This document shows, one piece after another, positions 36,831-45,630 of a stretch of 64,000 bases of DNA. The position numbers were made by a program, and so were the translations under genes. Source of the DNA: Scytonema hofmannii PCC 7110 (GTDB lineage: Bacteria; Cyanobacteriota; Cyanobacteriia; Cyanobacteriales; Nostocaceae); contig NZ_KQ976354.1 in the NCBI RefSeq assembly GCF_000346485.2, positions 730,882-794,881 of the forward strand. Reading direction: 5' to 3'. Within the stretch, counting starts at the first letter, position 1, and every line of letters begins with the position of its first letter. The notes beneath the pieces were generated by a model that ran no database searches, was not told the origin of the DNA, and saw only the letters and a list, made by a program, of their open reading frames with translations.

Positions 36831-37050
36831 TTGCTGCTCTCCATCAAAAAACTTTCTTATTAATTTTGAAATTCTATCTCAATAAGGTTCTTATTAAGAA
36901 AGACTATTATTAAGATTCAAGCTTTTTGCCACAAAAGTCAATAGATAATCTCGAGCCGCTTTCTTAAAGAATTGGTTATATGAGTAGCTTGACTAAATAT
37001 TTTTTTTATGTATTATGAGTCATAATCTTTTTTAATAAAAATTTTGGTTA

Positions 37051-37084
37051 AGATACCCGACTTCTTGAAAGAAGTCGGGTATCT
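37051..37084. repeat. AGATACCCGACTTC hairpin (dispersed family member)
   Basis: A 14-base perfect stem AGATACCCGACTTC / GAAGTCGGGTATCT with a 6-base loop, just after the RidA stop codon (minus strand) and upstream of phnD. It may serve as a terminator, but it belongs to the same repeat family as the hairpins at 17174 and 42403. Confidence 0.65.
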
Positions 37085-37096
37085 GGCAAATCAGCC

Positions 37097-37486
37097 CTAA
37101 ATTACAGCAATACACTCAATCTCTACCAAAACATCTTTAGGCAAACGCGACACTTCAACACAAGCACGGGCTGGAGCTGAGTCTTCCGAGAAATATTTGG
37201 CATAAACTGCATTCATAGCAGCAAAATTATTCAGATCGGACAAAAATACAGTTGTTTTCACCACATTTTCAAAAGTAGCACCTGCGGCTGTGAGAATAGC
37301 ATCAATATTAGCCATAACCTGCTCAGTTTGCTTTGCTATATTATTGGTGTAAAGAACATCACCAAGTTGGGGATCGATGGGAATTTGCCCAGCAACAAAA
37401 ATCATTTGACCAGAGGCAATAATTGCTTGATTGTATGGTCCTACTGGTGCGGGTGCTTTATCGGTACGAATTACTTGACGAGCCAT
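37097..37486 (-). CDS. ridA: RidA-family reactive intermediate deaminase
   Basis: A 129-residue enzyme that hydrolyses reactive enamine/imine intermediates released by PLP enzymes. The family signatures [39 protein letters not shown] and the closing [19 protein letters not shown] (with the catalytic Arg) are present. The ATG before [11 protein letters not shown] is chosen: an upstream in-frame start adds 15 residues ([13 protein letters not shown]) that are just translated ATGAGTGGATTTTGG repeat DNA. Length then matches the family. Confidence 0.9.
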   Translation of the reverse strand: MARQVIRTDKAPAPVGPYNQAIIASGQMIFVAGQIPIDPQLGDVLYTNNIAKQTEQVMANIDAILTAAGATFENVVKTTVFLSDLNNFAAMNAVYAKYFSEDSAPARACVEVSRLPKDVLVEIECIAVI

Positions 37487-37565
37487 AGAGATTTTGGATG
37501 AGTGGATTTTGGATGAGTGGATTTTGGACAAATTTTTCCATCTGGCATTATCGCACCTTTAATCC

Positions 37566-37997
37566 CTAACCTAACCGGGGACGTATTCCATAATGCCGAA
37601 AGTGCCAATAATCGCGCAAAATCTTATCGTGGTCAAAACATAAGTTTTCAGGTACTCGCCAAGACTCAAAAATGCCTATACCCTTAGCATCATCCCCCGC
37701 CTGCGGTTCACCAGTCGCCGTCGCCAAAAACACAACACTAAGAGTGTGCTTGCGCGGATCGCGACTGGGGTCAGAATACACCTGAAATTGTTCGAGCAAC
37801 TCCACCTGCAAACCAGTCTCTTCCAAAGCTTCGCGTTGCGCCGCCACCTCAACAGATTCGCCGTAATCTACAAAACCACCGGGGATAGCCCAGCCAAAAG
37901 GTGGATTATGTCGCTCAATTAACACTATTGGTCGATGAGGACGGTCTACCAATTCAATGATGATATCAACTGTTGGAACAGGATTTCGGTAATTCAT
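37566..37997 (-). CDS. Nudix hydrolase
   Basis: A 143-residue pyrophosphohydrolase. The Nudix box is complete: [20 protein letters not shown] followed by ETGL, with the catalytic REALEE core. The N-terminal part [20 protein letters not shown] and the loop after the box ([18 protein letters not shown]) suggest an ADP-ribose/nucleoside-diphosphate-derivative type substrate, not proven. It is adjacent to ridA on the same strand, 79 bases apart, both damage-control functions. Confidence 0.87.
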   Translation of the reverse strand: MNYRNPVPTVDIIIELVDRPHRPIVLIERHNPPFGWAIPGGFVDYGESVEVAAQREALEETGLQVELLEQFQVYSDPSRDPRKHTLSVVFLATATGEPQAGDDAKGIGIFESWRVPENLCFDHDKILRDYWHFRHYGIRPRLG

Positions 37998-37999
37998 GG

Positions 38000-38135
38000 T
38001 TAATGGTTAGTGGTTAGTGGTGTAGGACAGGCGTCTCGCCTGTCATCGTGAATGGTTAGTGGTTAATGGTATCAACTAACAACTAACAACTAACAACTAA
38101 CAACTAACAACTAACCACTAACAACTAACACTGTT
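38000..38135. repeat. TTAGTGG / AACTAAC heptamer arrays upstream of malQ
   Basis: Units of GGTTAGT lie on one side and AACTAAC units (about seven copies) on the other, separated by gtaggacaggcgtctcgcctgtc, which is itself a small hairpin (ACAGGCG / CGCCTGT). The same family lies between the secretion genes at 15444. Confidence 0.8.
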
Positions 38136-38190
38136 AACTGTTCCGTGGTAAATTCGATGCGATCGCTTTCTTGTTAACAACAGGTTAAGT

Positions 38191-39702
38191 ATGCCTTTTC
38201 CCAGATCAAGTGGTATTCTATTACACCCTACCTCGTTTCCCGGTCGATTTGGCATTGGGGATTTAGGCTTAGAAGCCTATCAATTCATTGATTTTCTTAG
38301 AGACAGTTGTCAGCAATTTTGGCAAGTTTTGCCTCTAGGACCGACTGGTTACGGTAATTCTCCCTATGCTTGTTACTCAGCATTAGCTGGTAACCCCTTC
38401 CTCGTTAGCTTAGAAAAAATGGTAGAACAGGGCTTACTCGTTGAAGAAGACTTTGCTCATCTACCAGGATTTGAGCGATCTAAGGTAGACTACGAAAAAG
38501 TCATACCAATTAAGCTCGAGCTGTTAAGGAAAGCCTGTGAAAATTTTAAAAACAGAGCAACTCCCTTGCAGCAAACAGAATTTGCTGGTTTTTGTGACAG
38601 CAAAGCTTACTGGTTGGATGATTATGCCCTATTTATGGCACTCAAAGGTGCTAATGGGGGTGTAAGCTGGCATAAGTGGGAGCCAGAACTTGCCAAACGC
38701 GTACCATCCGCATTAGATCGGGCTGGACGAGAACTTACTGGAGAAATTTTTTTCCACAAATTCACCCAGTATGAATTTTTCCGCCAATGGTCTGAATTAA
38801 AAACCTACGCCAACATGAGCGGGGTTCAAATTATTGGCGATATTCCCATTTATGTAGCTCACGATAGTGCTGATGTCTGGTCTCATCCCGATATTTTTTG
38901 CCTGGATGAAGAGACAGGAGAAGCGGCGCTGATGGCAGGAGTTCCACCCGATTATTTCAGCGAAACCGGACAGTTATGGGGTAATCCAGTCTATAACTGG
39001 GAGGAACTGAAAAAACAAGACTATAATTGGTGGGTTGGACGCTTTCAGGCGCTGCTTGACTATGTCGATGTGATTCGTATTGACCACTTCCGAGGGTTTG
39101 AAGCTTACTGGGCTGTACCCCAAGGGGAAGAAACTGCCATCAATGGAGAGTGGCTCAAAGCACCTGGAGAAGAGTTGTTTGAAGCGATTAAACTGAGGTT
39201 GGGTAAGCTCCCCATTATGGCAGAAGATTTGGGGTTAATTACACCAGAAGTGGAAGCGTTGCGAGACAAATATGAATTCCCTGGAATGAAGATTTTGCAG
39301 TTTGCCTTTGGTAGTGATGCAGGCAATCCATTTTTACCATTCAACTACTCGCGCAATTTCATTGTCTACACTGGAACTCATGACAATGACACAACCATTA
39401 GCTGGTTCAATCAAGCGACAGAGTACGAAAAGCAGTACGTGTTGAACTATTTAGGTTGTCTCAGCCCTGAAGGTATTCACTGGGATTTCATTCGACTCGC
39501 TATGAATTCTGTGGCAAATCAAGCCATTATTCCATTACAGGATGTCTTGGGATTGGGTGGTGAAGCGCGGATGAATTTCCCAAGTAAAGCTGAAGGAAAC
39601 TGGGACTGGCGTTGTACCTCAGGTAGTTTAACTAAAGAAGTGAGTCAGCGCTTGCAAACTCTCACTCGGCTGTCCGGACGCAGCCCTCAAGGGAAATCTT
39701 GA
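38191..39702 (+). CDS. malQ: 4-alpha-glucanotransferase (amylomaltase)
   Basis: A 503-residue GH77 disproportionating enzyme that transfers maltooligosaccharide segments between alpha-1,4-glucans during glycogen/starch turnover in the cytoplasm. It begins with RSSGILLHPTSFPGRFGIGD. Catalytic landmarks: VIRIDHFRGFEAYW (nucleophile Asp), PIMAEDLGLITPEVEAL (acid/base Glu) and YTGTHDNDTTISWF (transition-state Asp). Length is standard. The stop is followed at once by GGGAGTA repeats. It is alone on the plus strand among minus-strand genes. Confidence 0.95.
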   Translation: MPFPRSSGILLHPTSFPGRFGIGDLGLEAYQFIDFLRDSCQQFWQVLPLGPTGYGNSPYACYSALAGNPFLVSLEKMVEQGLLVEEDFAHLPGFERSKVDYEKVIPIKLELLRKACENFKNRATPLQQTEFAGFCDSKAYWLDDYALFMALKGANGGVSWHKWEPELAKRVPSALDRAGRELTGEIFFHKFTQYEFFRQWSELKTYANMSGVQIIGDIPIYVAHDSADVWSHPDIFCLDEETGEAALMAGVPPDYFSETGQLWGNPVYNWEELKKQDYNWWVGRFQALLDYVDVIRIDHFRGFEAYWAVPQGEETAINGEWLKAPGEELFEAIKLRLGKLPIMAEDLGLITPEVEALRDKYEFPGMKILQFAFGSDAGNPFLPFNYSRNFIVYTGTHDNDTTISWFNQATEYEKQYVLNYLGCLSPEGIHWDFIRLAMNSVANQAIIPLQDVLGLGGEARMNFPSKAEGNWDWRCTSGSLTKEVSQRLQTLTRLSGRSPQGKS

Positions 39703-39703
39703 G

Positions 39704-39827
39704 GAGGGAGTAGGGAGTAGGGAGTAGGGAGCAGGGAGCAGGGAGCAAGGGAGACAATAAGGAATAATTAATCCCCAATCCAAAATCCAAAATCCCCATT
39801 CCCCATTCCCCACTCCCCACTCCCAAT
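39704..39827. repeat. GGGAGTA/GGGAGCA units and CCAAAATC units between malQ and the RodZ-like gene
   Basis: Tandem GGGAGTA then GGGAGCA heptamers (39704-39750), followed by CCAAAATCC units and CCCCATT/CCCCACT units up to 39827. The two ends are complementary, giving a potential stem between two convergent genes. Confidence 0.7.
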
Positions 39828-39828
39828 T

Positions 39829-40626
39829 CTAAGAAGGATTCACAGCAGCGATGGTGACTTCCTTAGCTGTTCCTGGTTCTCCCAATTGCTTGGCTTCCTC
39901 TTTGTTAACGCTCACAAGTACGCCACCAGCATTTCCGGCTTTGACGGTGAGTTGTTCTTGGGCTTTCCAAATGCGGTGAGTTCCCTCTGGTAGCTCACCC
40001 TCGTACTGAATTTTGCCATCAGCGACGACTTTGATCCAAGATTTCTCTTTCAAAGTTACACCAATTTGTACCTGCTGACCTTCATTATAAGACTGGCTAA
40101 ATGTTTGAAGTTGTACATTTTTATTTTGTGTCAGATGTGATTCCAAAACACGGGCTTTTTGTACCTTTTGGTTATTTGGGCTGCTACTTGCTTGCAAAGT
40201 CGCTGTATTTAAAAATTGCGACAAGCCACTGATGGAACCAAAAATGACAAATATGTAGAGTACGTAGAGATGAACGGGACGTAATTGATCTGATGTTGTT
40301 TTCCAAATGGGCTTGAAATTGACTCGATTGGTACCAATTGGGTAACTGCTGGAGAATTGCACTCCATGAAAACCAAGGGCATCGGCATATTGCCGGATTA
40401 AACCTTGGGTATATACTGGCTCTGGCAGTTCTGATAAGTTACCTTCTTCGATCGCCTGCAGTAATCTTCGGGAAATCTTTGTGACAATAACCATTTCCTC
40501 TAGGGATAAACCCTTTTCCAAGCGCCGCGTCCAAAGCTGAGCACCCATTTCTGCTAAGACTTCGGCTCGTTGCTGGTCTGGTGAAGGTGTTGATTCTCGT
40601 TTATTTTTTCTTTTTAACCACTTCAT
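39829..40626 (-). CDS. RodZ-like helix-turn-helix membrane protein (DUF4115)
   Basis: A 265-residue bitopic protein. The cytoplasmic N-terminus carries an HTH_25-type domain (LWTRRLEKGLSLEEMVIVTK then ISRRLLQAIEEGNLSELPEP and GLIRQYADALGF). One membrane helix follows (about 130-150, LYVLYIFVIFGSISGLSQF), then a beta-rich DUF4115-type periplasmic domain (GVTLKEKSWIKVVADGKIQYEGELPEG, in two parts). RodZ proteins link MreB to the wall-synthesis machinery. The internal ATG before KWLKRKNKRE is chosen over one 11 codons upstream. It is 49 bases downstream of a pseudouridine synthase gene, possibly co-transcribed. Confidence 0.8.
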   Translation of the reverse strand: MKWLKRKNKRESTPSPDQQRAEVLAEMGAQLWTRRLEKGLSLEEMVIVTKISRRLLQAIEEGNLSELPEPVYTQGLIRQYADALGFHGVQFSSSYPIGTNRVNFKPIWKTTSDQLRPVHLYVLYIFVIFGSISGLSQFLNTATLQASSSPNNQKVQKARVLESHLTQNKNVQLQTFSQSYNEGQQVQIGVTLKEKSWIKVVADGKIQYEGELPEGTHRIWKAQEQLTVKAGNAGGVLVSVNKEEAKQLGEPGTAKEVTIAAVNPS

Positions 40627-40674
40627 AATCCTGTTACACTCCTTACCCCACTGAATCATTAAATAGGTATCTTC

Positions 40675-41463
40675 CTAAAACTTTGATTGACGGCGATCGT
40701 CACTCAAATCTTTTACTTGTGCTACTGCTTTTTTTAAAAAGCGGATTTCAACATCTTCTAGGTAACGATACTCACCCACACCAAGTAAACCAAGTCCTGG
40801 TGCTTGCAATTGAATCGAACCTATGGCTGTGCGATGCAGTCGGATAACCGGGTGTCCCAACTGTTGGGCTACGCGGCGAATCTGACGGTTTCTCCCCTCC
40901 TTTAACACAATTTCTAACCAGGTAGAGTATGCAAGATTTTCTATCACTTTGACTTGTGCTGGTCGTGTTTTTCTTCCTTCTAACAGCACACCCCGATGCC
41001 ACATTTTTAACACTTCTTGCGGAGGATGTCCTTCCACTAAAACACGGTAAGTTTTAGGAACATTGTGGCGTGGGTGAGTTAGCCCAAATGTTAAGTCTCC
41101 ATCGTTTGTGAGTATTAATGCTCCTGTTGTGTCGGTATCTAGGCGACCAACCGGATGAATACCTTTACCGGATCTTAATTCTTTGGGTAGTAAATCTAGC
41201 ACTGTCCGTCTTCTCTGGGGGTCGTCGCAAGTAGAAACCACACCAAGTGGTTTGTGCAACAACAGATACACCAATGCTGGACGTTCTAACACAGACACTA
41301 GCTCACCATCAACAGTGATAATATCCTTTTCTGGATCGGCTTTTTGACCCAAATGTGCTAACTCACCGTTGATCCGCACTCGTGACTGCTCGATCATCTC
41401 TTCAGCTTCACGGCGGGAGGCTATACCCCATTGAGCCAGAATCTTTTGTAACCGTGACTCCAT
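40675..41463 (-). CDS. RluB/RsuA-family pseudouridine synthase
   Basis: A 262-residue rRNA-modifying enzyme. The N-terminal S4 RNA-binding domain (RLQKILAQWGIASRREAEEM) is followed by the catalytic domain with HPVGRLDTDTTGALILTNDG, which contains the catalytic Asp in GRLDTDT. Further motifs are HNVPKTYRVLVEG and LKEGRNRQIRRV. These fit the RsuA/RluB/E/F branch that makes a single pseudouridine in 23S or 16S rRNA; the exact target cannot be told. The ATG start is clear. It lies upstream of the RodZ-like gene on the same strand. Confidence 0.92.
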   Translation of the reverse strand: MESRLQKILAQWGIASRREAEEMIEQSRVRINGELAHLGQKADPEKDIITVDGELVSVLERPALVYLLLHKPLGVVSTCDDPQRRRTVLDLLPKELRSGKGIHPVGRLDTDTTGALILTNDGDLTFGLTHPRHNVPKTYRVLVEGHPPQEVLKMWHRGVLLEGRKTRPAQVKVIENLAYSTWLEIVLKEGRNRQIRRVAQQLGHPVIRLHRTAIGSIQLQAPGLGLLGVGEYRYLEDVEIRFLKKAVAQVKDLSDDRRQSKF

Positions 41464-41605
41464 GTGGAAATTACGTATGGTTCATCTAGTTCCTATAAAT
41501 AAATAATATATTTGCATTTTGTGGTGACCTGCCATAGGTGTTAAAGTTAAGACTTGTTTCAACGCTGGTTTTTTTCGTCAAAATATCCATAAGTAAAACG
41601 GTTAG

Positions 41606-42322
41606 ATGCAACAAGACAGTTTACAAACTCGAAATCCAATTCATATCCGCATAGTTACTAACGTGCTTTCAACCGCGCTCAAGCTTTGGTTGAAAGCACA
41701 AGTGAGCCAAGTTGCTCAACTTGAAGTAGAAATTAAAGCCAGCGATCGCCAACTCCTTTCCGGACGCATCCCTTTTGTATCTATTTTTGCCCGTCATGCT
41801 GTTTACCAAGGTCTCCATCTTACAAAAATTCAGATAGTCGCAGAAAATATTCGCGTCAACATTGGTTCAGTACTCAAGGGACAACCTCTGAAACTGTTAG
41901 ACACAGTACCAGTGGTAGGCGAGCTGATCCAGACAGAAGAAGACTTGAATGCTTCTCTTTCGTCTACTCTATTATTGAGTGCTTTAAATGATGCTCTGGT
42001 TCAACTATTACCAGAACACAAGGGAAAATCCAAGTCAGTGATTTGGCAAAAAATTAACCTGGATAACAGTAAGCTGGTGCTTTCTGCTACCTTAAAGGAA
42101 GAAAATCAACCCACTCACTTAGATATGAGTATGGGTTTGGAATTACTAAGTTCCCACGAGTTGCAGTTGAAACACATTCAAGTTCAAAGTAATACAGCAT
42201 ACTCACTTGAGGGGATCGTTCCTGAACTATATTTCGATCTGGGATCGGATGTTGACATCCAAGAATTAACTGCGATCCCAGGTAAGCTAGTGTGTCGCGG
42301 ACGAATTAACGTCAATCCATAA
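41606..42322 (+). CDS. DUF2993 (LmeA-like) lipid-binding protein
   Basis: A 238-residue protein of the DUF2993 family, common in cyanobacteria and actinobacteria (LmeA is a phospholipid-binding member). Seen: ALKLWLKAQVSQVAQLEVEI, the conserved ISARHAVYQGL-like segment (here IFARHAVYQGLHLTKIQI), and VNIGSVLKGQPLKLLDTVPV followed by ATEADLN-like TEEDLNASL. No obvious signal peptide or membrane helix. Function in cyanobacteria is unknown. It is divergent from the pseudouridine synthase gene. Confidence 0.8.
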   Translation: MQQDSLQTRNPIHIRIVTNVLSTALKLWLKAQVSQVAQLEVEIKASDRQLLSGRIPFVSIFARHAVYQGLHLTKIQIVAENIRVNIGSVLKGQPLKLLDTVPVVGELIQTEEDLNASLSSTLLLSALNDALVQLLPEHKGKSKSVIWQKINLDNSKLVLSATLKEENQPTHLDMSMGLELLSSHELQLKHIQVQSNTAYSLEGIVPELYFDLGSDVDIQELTAIPGKLVCRGRINVNP

Positions 42323-42402
42323 TAATTAGAAATTCAAAATTAAAGAAGGTAATTTATTATTTTTAATTATATATCCTTCGAGAGATTGGAGATAGGTCTG
42401 CT

Positions 42403-42435
42403 AGATCCCCGACTTCTTTGAGAAGTCGGGGATCT
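42403..42435. repeat. AGATCCCCGACTTC hairpin between DUF2993 and cdsA genes
   Basis: A perfect 14-base stem AGATCCCCGACTTC / GAAGTCGGGGATCT. It abuts the stop codon of cdsA (minus strand) and lies 80 bases past the DUF2993 stop, so it could serve as a bidirectional terminator. Same family as 17174 and 37051. Confidence 0.65.
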
Positions 42436-43330
42436 ACTTCCCAATCCCCAGATTGAGTAATGGCAACAGAAGTGTTACGAAATAATACACTAAAGGAGCC
42501 GTAAAAATATAACTATCGGTACGATCTAAAATACCTCCATGACCGGGGATCAACTGCCCAGAATCTTTAACTCCAGCATCGCGCTTCAGCATAGATTCAG
42601 TCAGATCCCCTAATAGACCCGCAATTCCAATTAACAAACCTATGGCTACACCTGTAAAAGGAAATTTCGTCCACTTCAGGTAGTAAGACCCTATAAGGGC
42701 AATGACAACGCTAGCAAACACACCAAACACTGCACCTTCAACAGTTTTTCTGGGGCTGATGTCAGATAAAGGAGTTTTTCCAAAAAATTTACCTACAACA
42801 TAAGCACCAATGTCAGACGCCCAAATACACAAAAAAGTGAGTAATGTTGCTGTCAAACCTTGCGGAAGTAAGCTTAAATCTCCTTGATGCACAATATCTA
42901 ATAATTTAGATAAGTAATCACTTATAGGTAGATGGGCAATGCCTGTATTGTCAAGCGCTCGCAAACGCACCCAGTAACTCGGTAAATAACCAGTATAAAA
43001 TAATCCTAAAATCGAAGCCGCAATATCCGCAATTGTTGCCATTTTGGGCTGAAATAGCAAGTAAAAACATATAAAAGTTCCAGCTACGGGCATTACCGCG
43101 TCTGCTAAATTACCATCTAGAGTACAAATGACTAATAAGATTTGACTGACAACGATAGTCGTTTTGGCAGCAGGAGCCATACCTTTGGCTAGCACCAGAT
43201 CGAAATATTCTCGTTGACCTAAAAAAATGATAATAGCAAACAAGATGGTGAAGTACCATCCACCTAAAATAGTGGCGCTCATCGCCAGGGCTATTGCAAT
43301 AATTCCGCTAATAATACGAGACCAAGGCAT
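42434..43330 (-). CDS. cdsA: Phosphatidate cytidylyltransferase
   Basis: A 298-residue polytopic membrane enzyme making CDP-diacylglycerol from phosphatidate and CTP, the precursor of phosphatidylglycerol and other phospholipids. About eight hydrophobic helices. The C-terminal family signature is present in the form SDIGAYVVGKFFGKTPLSDI, SPRKTVEGA and LTESMLKRDAGVKDSGQLIP with the closing GHGGILDRTDS. The start ATG precedes WSRIISGIIAIALAMSA. It is downstream of cbiT on the same strand, separated by an 85-base repeat-filled gap. Confidence 0.93.
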   Translation of the reverse strand: MPWSRIISGIIAIALAMSATILGGWYFTILFAIIIFLGQREYFDLVLAKGMAPAAKTTIVVSQILLVICTLDGNLADAVMPVAGTFICFYLLFQPKMATIADIAASILGLFYTGYLPSYWVRLRALDNTGIAHLPISDYLSKLLDIVHQGDLSLLPQGLTATLLTFLCIWASDIGAYVVGKFFGKTPLSDISPRKTVEGAVFGVFASVVIALIGSYYLKWTKFPFTGVAIGLLIGIAGLLGDLTESMLKRDAGVKDSGQLIPGHGGILDRTDSYIFTAPLVYYFVTLLLPLLNLGIGK

Positions 43331-43339
43331 AAAAGTATT

Positions 43340-43412
43340 TTTAATTTTGGATTTTGGATTTTGGATTTTGGATTGAATCTAAAATCCACGCATCTAAAAT
43401 CCAAAATCGAAG
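43340..43412. repeat. TTTTGGA / CTAAAATCCA heptamer-like repeats between cbiT and cdsA
   Basis: Four GGATTTT units followed by TCTAAAATCCA units in the opposite sense, so the transcript can form an imperfect hairpin. The same CCAAAATC family lies at 29398, 39775 and 58279. Confidence 0.75.
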
Positions 43413-43416
43413 AGTT

Positions 43417-44019
43417 CTAATCTAGTTTCTCACCACTGAGGATAAAAATGGGGTTGACAGCAGTAAAAGTCTGTGAAGAACCTTTTGTTTCCAATCGGGT
43501 GACAGCCGATTGAACAACTTCGACATTTCTCGCTTGCAATTGAGAAAGGCTTTGAGAAATAGAAAACAGGCTTTCTAAATTGGCAGCTGTGGCAACAACT
43601 CGACCTAATGGTAGCAAATATTGCCATGCTGTTTGCATGATTTCTTGGATGGGACGACCCCCCTCAATACATACGCGGTCAGGAGCAACATTGATATCGT
43701 GCAAGCACTCCGGAGCATTGCCTTCAATAACTTTGACATTCTTAACTTCAAAGCGATCGCAGTTGTATCGAATCAGATTGGCTACATCTTCATCTCGTTC
43801 TACAGCAATAATTTGCCCGTTAGGAGAGAGCAAACCTGCTTCTACTGGAATAGTACCTGTTCCCGCACCAATATCCCATAAAACTGTATCGGGTTTGAGT
43901 CGCAGTTGGGAAAGTAACAGCAGCCGAATTTCTCGCTTGCTTAAAGGAATTCCCGGCAAACGCTCAAACAATTCGTCTGGAATACCAGGAGTGATGTAAG
44001 GCCAAAGTTGGGAGGGCAT
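43417..44019 (-). CDS. cbiT: Cobalt-precorrin C15-methyltransferase (decarboxylating), CbiT
   Basis: A 200-residue SAM-dependent methyltransferase of the cobalamin pathway, acting with CbiE in the C5/C15 methylation step. Motifs: GIPDELFERLPGIPLSKREI at the N-terminus, the SAM-binding DIGAGTGTIPVEAG, VERDEDVANLIRYN and the CbiT-specific PDRVCIEGGRPIQEIM. Length is normal for stand-alone CbiT. No other cobalamin gene is next to it, so the pathway genes are dispersed in this genome. Confidence 0.93.
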   Translation of the reverse strand: MPSQLWPYITPGIPDELFERLPGIPLSKREIRLLLLSQLRLKPDTVLWDIGAGTGTIPVEAGLLSPNGQIIAVERDEDVANLIRYNCDRFEVKNVKVIEGNAPECLHDINVAPDRVCIEGGRPIQEIMQTAWQYLLPLGRVVATAANLESLFSISQSLSQLQARNVEVVQSAVTRLETKGSSQTFTAVNPIFILSGEKLD

Positions 44020-44105
44020 CTCTCAAGTCAAAGTACAGCTATAGTAAGGATATCCTTATAAAATTAATACAAAAGATTTCCAGTTAAAACTATTAAGTCA
44101 TCCTA

Positions 44106-45629
44106 ATGAACGGTCAGGTATTGGGCGATCGATACGAAGTACAGCAGCTGATGGGTAAAAAAGCTGGGCGGCGAACGCTTTTGGCTCGCGATCTACTGAC
44201 AGGAGAGTTGGTAGTCGTCAAACTGCTGTCTTTTAACAGTGACTTTGAATGGGACGATCTCAAGCTGTTTGAGCGGGAAGCTGAAACCCTAAAAACCTTA
44301 TCACATCCCTTGATTCCTTGCTATCTAGATTATTTTGAGGTGGATTTATCTACCATCAAAGGGTTTGCTCTCGTCCAAACCTATATTCCGGCACAATCTT
44401 TAGAGAAGTACATCAAAGCTGGTCGTACTTTTACGGAAAACGAAGTTAAACAAATAGCAAAAGCTCTACTAGACATTCTTATTTATCTACACGATCGCAA
44501 GCCTCCTACTATTCATCGCGATATTAAGCCTAGTAACATTTTGTTGACAAATCGTTCGGGAAATAATGTAGGACAGTTATATGTAGTTGATTTTGGCTCA
44601 GTGCAAACAGCAGCAGTAGGAGAAGAGGGAACAAGAACTGTTGTAGGTACTTACGGCTATATGCCTCCAGAACAGTTTGGCGGACGCACGGTTCCTGCTT
44701 CTGACCTCTACAGTTTAGGTGCTACCTTAATTTACTTAGTCACAGGGTCTCATCCAGCAGATTTACCTCAAAAAGACTTGCGAATTCAATTTGAACAAGC
44801 AGCAACCCTCAGTCCAAGTTTAACAAAATGGTTGGCGTGGATGATTCAACCAAGTTTAGACAAACGTTTGAGTTCCGCACCAGAAGCACGGTTCGCTTTA
44901 GAACACCCACAGCTTTTACAACAGTCACAGCCAACAGAAATATCCTTTATAGAGTGGATTAAAGAGCATTGGTATTGGGATGGCAATAATTGGGTCAGCA
45001 AAACACAACAACAAGCAACAAAAACAGGTCAGATAAAGTTAAATAAAAGCGAACTGATTTGTCAAATTTCTCAACCAGCAAATAGCAAAATTAACTTAAA
45101 CAAAGATGAGAATAGTTTAGAAATTCTCGTTCCCCCAACTGGTTTTCAGCCATCAATGATTTTCATGGCTTTGTTTGCGATCGCCTGGAATTCATTTATT
45201 CTTTTTTGGACAATTACTGCCCTCTTTCTTCCTTTCCCCATCAATATCCCTTCTGTGTTGTTCTCACTTCCTTTCTGGGGTGCTGGTTTGCAGATGATGT
45301 CTTCTATTTTATTTCCTTTATTTAGGCGCAGCCGACTCAAGTTAAACCGATTTGCCATCTGCTTTACGTGGGAATTATTGGGATTTAAATACAATCGCAT
45401 CCCTCCTGCAGCAACAAGGGATATTACCAAGGTCGTTTATACTCCAAAAACCTATACCAACGACTTTCAAGGTAATAGAATAGAGATTCCACCAAAACTG
45501 ACAATTTGGGCAGGAGTGCATGAGTATCAGCTTGGTGGCAGAAAAGGTCTGATTCACTCCGAACCTGAAATTGAATGGTTAGCTTATGAATTAAGTAATT
45601 GGTTGGGTTTGCCTCTGACTTGCGAATGA
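44106..45629 (+). CDS. Membrane-anchored Ser/Thr protein kinase
   Basis: A 507-residue Hanks-type kinase. The kinase domain (about 8-270) has Lys in VVKLLSF, catalytic HRDIKPSN (His137-Arg-Asp139), metal-binding VDFGS and the activation-segment GTYGYMPPEQF. A linker leads to two hydrophobic segments (about 345-400, MIFMALFAIAWNSFILFW and later LPFWGAGLQMMSSILFP) and a C-terminal cytoplasmic-looking domain. It ends one base before the ATG of the phytochrome gene, so the two are almost certainly co-transcribed and translationally coupled, suggesting light control of, or by, this kinase. Confidence 0.9.
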   Translation: MNGQVLGDRYEVQQLMGKKAGRRTLLARDLLTGELVVVKLLSFNSDFEWDDLKLFEREAETLKTLSHPLIPCYLDYFEVDLSTIKGFALVQTYIPAQSLEKYIKAGRTFTENEVKQIAKALLDILIYLHDRKPPTIHRDIKPSNILLTNRSGNNVGQLYVVDFGSVQTAAVGEEGTRTVVGTYGYMPPEQFGGRTVPASDLYSLGATLIYLVTGSHPADLPQKDLRIQFEQAATLSPSLTKWLAWMIQPSLDKRLSSAPEARFALEHPQLLQQSQPTEISFIEWIKEHWYWDGNNWVSKTQQQATKTGQIKLNKSELICQISQPANSKINLNKDENSLEILVPPTGFQPSMIFMALFAIAWNSFILFWTITALFLPFPINIPSVLFSLPFWGAGLQMMSSILFPLFRRSRLKLNRFAICFTWELLGFKYNRIPPAATRDITKVVYTPKTYTNDFQGNRIEIPPKLTIWAGVHEYQLGGRKGLIHSEPEIEWLAYELSNWLGLPLTCE

Positions 45630-45630
45630 G

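Noticed and set aside
36891..36914. Possible Pho box upstream of phnD
   Set aside because: Only two half-sites at 16-base spacing; a cyanobacterial Pho box needs three 8-base units at 11-base period. Kept only as a note.
37487..37531. N-terminal extension of RidA ([14 protein letters not shown])
   Set aside because: Encoded by tandem ATGAGTGGATTTTGG repeat DNA and absent from the family; the internal ATG gives the normal length.
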